This document shows positions 42,445 through 46,049 of a DNA stretch of 46,049 nt, piece by piece. Under the pieces are notes generated by a model that worked only from the letters and a program-made list of their open reading frames with translations, was not told the DNA's origin and ran no database searches. The number at the start of each line of letters is the position of its first letter. Positions within the stretch are counted from its first letter, which is position 1. A program made the translations under genes and the position numbers. The stretch is from Xanthomonas dyei (GTDB lineage: Bacteria; Pseudomonadota; Gammaproteobacteria; Xanthomonadales; Xanthomonadaceae): positions 1-46,049 of the forward strand of contig NZ_MDEE01000039.1 of NCBI RefSeq assembly GCF_002939865.1, in the 5' to 3' direction.

Positions 42445-44285
42445 ATCAGCCTACCGAACCCCTGGATATGGATGTCTGCGCGCGCGAGCCGATCCACATC
42501 CCCGGCATGATCCAGCCCTACGGCGTCCTGCTGGTGATCGACCCGGCCGATGGCCGCATCGTGCAGGCCAGCAGCACTGCAGCCGACCTGCTCGGCGTGC
42601 CGATGGAGGCCTTGCTCGGCATGCCCTACACCCAGGTGCTGGAACTGACCGACGCCCCGCCCGTTGCCGTGGACGACCAACCGCGCCACCTGCTGCATGC
42701 CGAGGTGCGCTTCCCCAGCCGCACCGTGCCTACCGACCACCCCTGGGTGGCGGCCTGGCATCTATATCCCGAGCAATGGCTGATCGAAATCGAGCCGCGC
42801 GACGCGCGCCTGATGGACGTTACCCTGCGCGAGGCGTTGCCGCTGTTGCGCAGCATCGAGCGCGACCCAAGCATCGCCGAAGCGGCCGTGCGCGCCGCCA
42901 AAGGCCTGCGCAGCATGATCGGCTTCGACCGGGTGATGATTTACCGCTTCGACGAAGAGTGGAACGGCGACGTCATCGCCGAGGCCCGCCAGCCCGACCT
43001 GGAGGCCTACCTCGGCCTGCATTACCCGGCCACCGATATCCCGGCCCAGGCGCGCGCGCTGTACCTGCGCAACCGCGTGCGCCAGATCGCCGATGTCGGC
43101 TACCAGCCATCGCCGATCGTGGTCTCGCCGGTGCACTTGGAATATCTGGCCAACATGGGCGTGACCGCCACGCTGGTGTCCTCGATCGTGGTCAACGACG
43201 CGCTGTGGGGGCTGATCGCCTGTCATCACTACAGCCCGCACTTCACCAGCCACGCCATGCGCGATGTCACCGATGCGATCACCCGTGCGCTGGCCGGCCG
43301 CATCGGCGCGCTGCAGGCGGTGGCGCGTGCGCGGCTGGAATCGGTGCTGCTCACCATCCGCGAAAAGTTGATCACCGACTTCAACGATGCCGAACATCTG
43401 ACCGTGGACATGCTCGCGGACATGGCACCGGACCTGATGGACGTGGTGGACGCCGATGGCGTGGCGATCTTCCACGGCGACGACATCAGCCGCCACGGCA
43501 CCAGCCCGGACGCCGCCGCATTACGCCGTATCCGCGACCATCTCGAGTCTCGCCATCATCACGCCTTGCGCGAGGACGCCGTTGGCGCGCTGCATGTCGA
43601 TGCCATCGGCGAGGTGTTCCCGGAGCTGGCCGATCTGGCGCCGCTGGCCGCCGGCTTCATCTTTGTGCCGCTGATGCCGCAATCGCGCAGCGCCTTGCTA
43701 TGGACACGCCGCGAACAGGTGCAGCAGGTCAAATGGGCCGGCAACCCGCAGTTGGCCAAGTTGCCGGATATCCCCAACTCACGGCTGTCGCCGCGCAAGA
43801 GCTTCGACCTGTGGCAGGAAACCGTGAGCGGCCGCGCGCGCCGCTGGTCGCCGCTGCATCTGGAGTCGGCACGCAGCCTGCGCGTGTTGATCGAACTGAT
43901 GGAGCGCAAGCGCTTCCAGCAGGATTTCACTTTGCTGGAAGCCTCGCTGTCGCGTCTGCGCGACGGCGTGGCCATTATCGAGCGGGGCGCCGCCGCCGCC
44001 GCGCACCGGCTGATCTTCGTCAACCCGGCGTTTGCCGACCTCAGCCAGGCCGAGGTCGCCGACCTGATCGGCTGCGACATCCTCGCCCTGGTGGCCGACG
44101 ATGCCGCCAGGTCCAAAGTCGAACTGCTCGAAGACGCCCTGCGCCTGGGGCGCGCCGCCTACGTCACCCTGCCGCTGCGCGCCCACGACGGCTCGCCCGT
44201 CTACCGCCAATTCCATCTCGAACCGCTGCCCAGCCCCAGCGGCGTCATTGCCCACTGGCTGTTGCAGCTGCGCGACCCGGAATAA
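42441..44285 (+). CDS. bphP: bacteriophytochrome photoreceptor (BphP)
   Basis: A 614-residue red/far-red light sensor. Domains in order: PAS (about 15-110), GAF (about 130-300), PHY (about 310-490) and a C-terminal PAS output domain (about 500-614), with no histidine kinase, as in the X. campestris protein. Cys13 (DMDVCAREPIH) binds biliverdin. The GAF signature YPATDIPAQARALYLRNRVR is a variant of PASDIP, and CHHYSPH contains the chromophore His. The PHY tongue has SRLSPRKSFDLWQET. The GTG start overlaps bphO by 4 bases. Light regulates virulence-linked traits in X. campestris through this pathway (established for that species). Confidence 0.94.
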   Translation: MNQPTEPLDMDVCAREPIHIPGMIQPYGVLLVIDPADGRIVQASSTAADLLGVPMEALLGMPYTQVLELTDAPPVAVDDQPRHLLHAEVRFPSRTVPTDHPWVAAWHLYPEQWLIEIEPRDARLMDVTLREALPLLRSIERDPSIAEAAVRAAKGLRSMIGFDRVMIYRFDEEWNGDVIAEARQPDLEAYLGLHYPATDIPAQARALYLRNRVRQIADVGYQPSPIVVSPVHLEYLANMGVTATLVSSIVVNDALWGLIACHHYSPHFTSHAMRDVTDAITRALAGRIGALQAVARARLESVLLTIREKLITDFNDAEHLTVDMLADMAPDLMDVVDADGVAIFHGDDISRHGTSPDAAALRRIRDHLESRHHHALREDAVGALHVDAIGEVFPELADLAPLAAGFIFVPLMPQSRSALLWTRREQVQQVKWAGNPQLAKLPDIPNSRLSPRKSFDLWQETVSGRARRWSPLHLESARSLRVLIELMERKRFQQDFTLLEASLSRLRDGVAIIERGAAAAAHRLIFVNPAFADLSQAEVADLIGCDILALVADDAARSKVELLEDALRLGRAAYVTLPLRAHDGSPVYRQFHLEPLPSPSGVIAHWLLQLRDPE

Positions 44286-44508
44286 GTGCCGCCCGACGCA
44301 TTGACGTCGAGTTGCGGCTGCAGGCGGCCGCTGCTGCCGCATCCATCGCCCCGGGCAACATCACCAGCGCCCCGGGCAACGATGCGCCCCTTCGGCGTCT
44401 TGAGTCACTGCGTATCGATCAGTGGTGGTGCCGCCCAAAGCCTGAGGGAACACACCAAAGGACATCGAGCCCCGGCAGCGCTGCCAGCGCTGAGGTGCAA
44501 TCGCCGCG

Positions 44509-45684
44509 TCAAGCGCGCGGCCGCAACAGCAACAGGGTGACGGTCCCGGCCACCAGCCCCCAGAACGAGGCACCGATCCCGCCCAAGGTCAGCCCGGAGG
44601 CCGTCACCAGGAAGGTGATCAACGCCGCCTCGCGTTCGCTGTCTTCGCGCAAGGCCGCCGCCAGGCTGTTGCCGATGGTGCCCAACAACGCGATCCCGGC
44701 AATCGCCATCACCAGCTCGCGCGGGAACGCCGCAAAGACCGCCGCCACGGTCGCCCCGAACAAGCCGATCACCACATACAGCACGCCCGCGCTCACCGCG
44801 GCGGCATAGCGCCGGGCAGGGTCTGCATGCGCCTCGCGGCCCATGCAGATCGCCGCGGTGATCGCTGCCAGGTTCAAGGCGTAGCCGCCGAACGGCGCCA
44901 GCAACGTATTGACCACCCCGATCCAGCCGATCGTCGGCGAGATCGGCACCGTGTAGCCGGACGCGCGGATCACCGCCACGCCGGGCACGTTCTGCGAGGC
45001 CATCGTCACTACGAACAATGGAATCGCCAGCCCGACCACCGCCGCCCACGACAGCGACGGCACCACCAGCACCGGATAAGCCAGCTCCAGCTGCACGCTA
45101 TCCCAGTGCATCAGCCCACCGCCCGCCGCAATCGCAATGCCTACCAGCAAGGTCGCAATCACCGCATAGCGCGCAAACCAGCGCCGGCCGACCAGATAGG
45201 TCGCCAGCATCGCGATTGCCAGGACCCGCTGGCTCTGCATCGCCACGAACAGATCCAGTCCAAACCGCAGCAGCACCCCGGCCAACATGCCCGACGCCAG
45301 GGACACCGGCATGCGCTTGATCGCCCGCTCGAACAACCCGGAGAACCCGGCCACCAGTCCAAGCACGGCCGCGACCACAAATGCACCGACCGCCTCACGC
45401 AAGGGAACCCCTGCGGCGCTGCCGATCAGCATCGCCGCACCCGGCGTCGACCAGGCCGTCACCACCGGCACGCGGTAGCGCAGCGACAACCCGATGCACG
45501 TCACGCCCATGCCGATGCCCAGCGCCCACATCCACGATGCGATCTGCGCCTGGTCCGCGCCCAGATGTCGCGCCGCCTCGAAGACGATCACCGCAGAACT
45601 GGCAAATCCCACCAGCACGGTGACAAAGCCTGCGGCAATCGCTGACAGGGATAGATCGCGGAACAGGTTGCGGGCTGGCGGCAT
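44509..45684 (-). CDS. benE: BenE-family benzoate transporter
   Basis: A 391-residue inner-membrane protein of the benzoate:H+ symporter family, with about twelve helices. Recognisable segments: DLSLSAIAAGFVTVLVGFAS at the start, VVTAWSTPGAAMLIGSAAG, FVVTMASQNVPGVAVIRASG and IGVVNTLLAPFGGYALNLAA. Length and termini fit. No benzoate catabolic genes are nearby, so the true substrate (benzoate or another aromatic acid) is unproven. Confidence 0.88.
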   Translation of the reverse strand: MPPARNLFRDLSLSAIAAGFVTVLVGFASSAVIVFEAARHLGADQAQIASWMWALGIGMGVTCIGLSLRYRVPVVTAWSTPGAAMLIGSAAGVPLREAVGAFVVAAVLGLVAGFSGLFERAIKRMPVSLASGMLAGVLLRFGLDLFVAMQSQRVLAIAMLATYLVGRRWFARYAVIATLLVGIAIAAGGGLMHWDSVQLELAYPVLVVPSLSWAAVVGLAIPLFVVTMASQNVPGVAVIRASGYTVPISPTIGWIGVVNTLLAPFGGYALNLAAITAAICMGREAHADPARRYAAAVSAGVLYVVIGLFGATVAAVFAAFPRELVMAIAGIALLGTIGNSLAAALREDSEREAALITFLVTASGLTLGGIGASFWGLVAGTVTLLLLRPRA

Positions 45685-45854
45685 CGTGTGGCTCCTCCGG
45701 GCCCTGCATTCTTACCGAGCCAACCAGTCAGCGGTACCGAAGCGTGGAGCGCACCTCTCTATATAGCTGCGACCATAGAGCGCGCTGGTGTCCTTGCCGT
45801 GTTGGAGCCTGCGTAAGAAATTCGGCGCTTTGTCATGCGCGTGTCAAAAAGTGC

Positions 45855-45882
45855 TTGCACTTCTGCACAGGCTCGATAAACT
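45855..45882 (+). promoter_or_regulatory. upstream sigma70-like promoter of a tandem pair
   Basis: TTGCAC (45855-45860), 16 bases, TAAACT (45877-45882), followed by a GC-rich CGCGACC. It lies about 107 bases before a stronger promoter pointing the same way. Tandem promoters are usual for rRNA operons. Confidence 0.45.
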
Positions 45883-45961
45883 GCGCGACCTCGCTCAGGA
45901 CGGCGGCGCTTCTCAAAGCACCGCAACAACGAACGGGGCGAATCGGAAACATCGCAAGGTG

Positions 45962-45989
45962 TTGACGAAACGCAAAAGCCGGCTATGAT
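45962..45989 (+). promoter_or_regulatory. strong sigma70 promoter at the window's right end
   Basis: TTGACG (45962-45967), 16-base spacer, TATGAT (45984-45989), followed by the GC-rich discriminator GGGCGGC. The transcript would start near 45996 and run off the window through a leader without an ORF (CGGCGGATTGAGGTGCAGCG). Position, strength and leader suggest an rRNA operon, which cannot be seen here. Confidence 0.65.
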
Positions 45990-46049
45990 GGGCGGCTCGC
46001 TACACGGAAAGACGCTACGGCGGATTGAGGTGCAGCGGCGGCAACGTCC

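Overview
The window reads as chromosomal DNA of a xanthomonad (Xanthomonas or a very close relative). Most of it is GC-rich, and it carries genus markers: two large proteins ending in a XVIPCD secretion domain (substrates of the Xanthomonas type IV secretion system), a bphO-bphP pair whose photoreceptor has PAS-GAF-PHY-PAS architecture with a Cys13 chromophore site, a KgtP-like permease and the short GC-rich palindromic repeats scattered through these genomes. Species cannot be fixed from sequence reading alone.

Region by region. (1) 1-1484 is an AT-richer foreign segment: the edge of an insertion sequence, a small ORF apparently cut by it, and a retron-type reverse transcriptase. It ends in a 19-bp tandem duplication of the last bases of an Mrr-like membrane endonuclease gene (1485-2318). 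(2) 2553-8896 is an antibacterial arsenal: two lipoprotein/XVIPCD-effector pairs (probable immunity protein followed by toxin), with an RluA-type pseudouridine synthase, an XRE regulator with a clear operator and a small XAC0095-like protein between them. (3) 9004-13373 holds secreted and hypothetical proteins, a ParS/MbcA-like orphan and an esterase broken by a one-base frameshift. (4) 13374-15485 has two toxin-antitoxin-type modules: a FitAB/VapBC pair whose toxin lacks one catalytic Asp, and an unusual ParE-like domain fused in frame to a TonB-like membrane protein, preceded by a small overlapping antitoxin candidate. (5) 15735-20105 contains a DUF1453 membrane protein, cardiolipin synthase, KptA, a YdeI/OmdA remnant and KgtP. 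(6) 20371-25691 is a four-gene AaeXAB-plus-outer-membrane-factor efflux operon in which every junction is a 4-bp overlap, behind a MarR regulator. (7) 25822-26424 is folE. (8) 26622-33431 is a complete four-gene Wadjet (JetABCD) anti-plasmid system, abutting a TonB-dependent receptor that has lost its 5' end and carries a frameshift. (9) 35479-45684 is mostly core: a TSUP permease, a YchJ-like protein, a lytic transglycosylase whose frame runs without a stop into hexose-6-phosphate mutarotase, an MFS exporter, bphO-bphP and a BenE-like transporter. The last 200 bases carry two tandem sigma70-like promoters that look like the leader of a highly expressed, perhaps ribosomal RNA, operon outside the window.

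Together the accessory genes concern conflict: killing neighbours (XVIPCD effectors), excluding plasmids (Wadjet), probable anti-phage defence (retron, Mrr-like nuclease) and toxin-antitoxin modules. Several genes are decayed (esterase, TonB receptor, YdeI remnant, possibly the VapC toxin). The least explained items are the ParE/TonB-like fusion, the retron accessory ORF and the two effector N-terminal domains.
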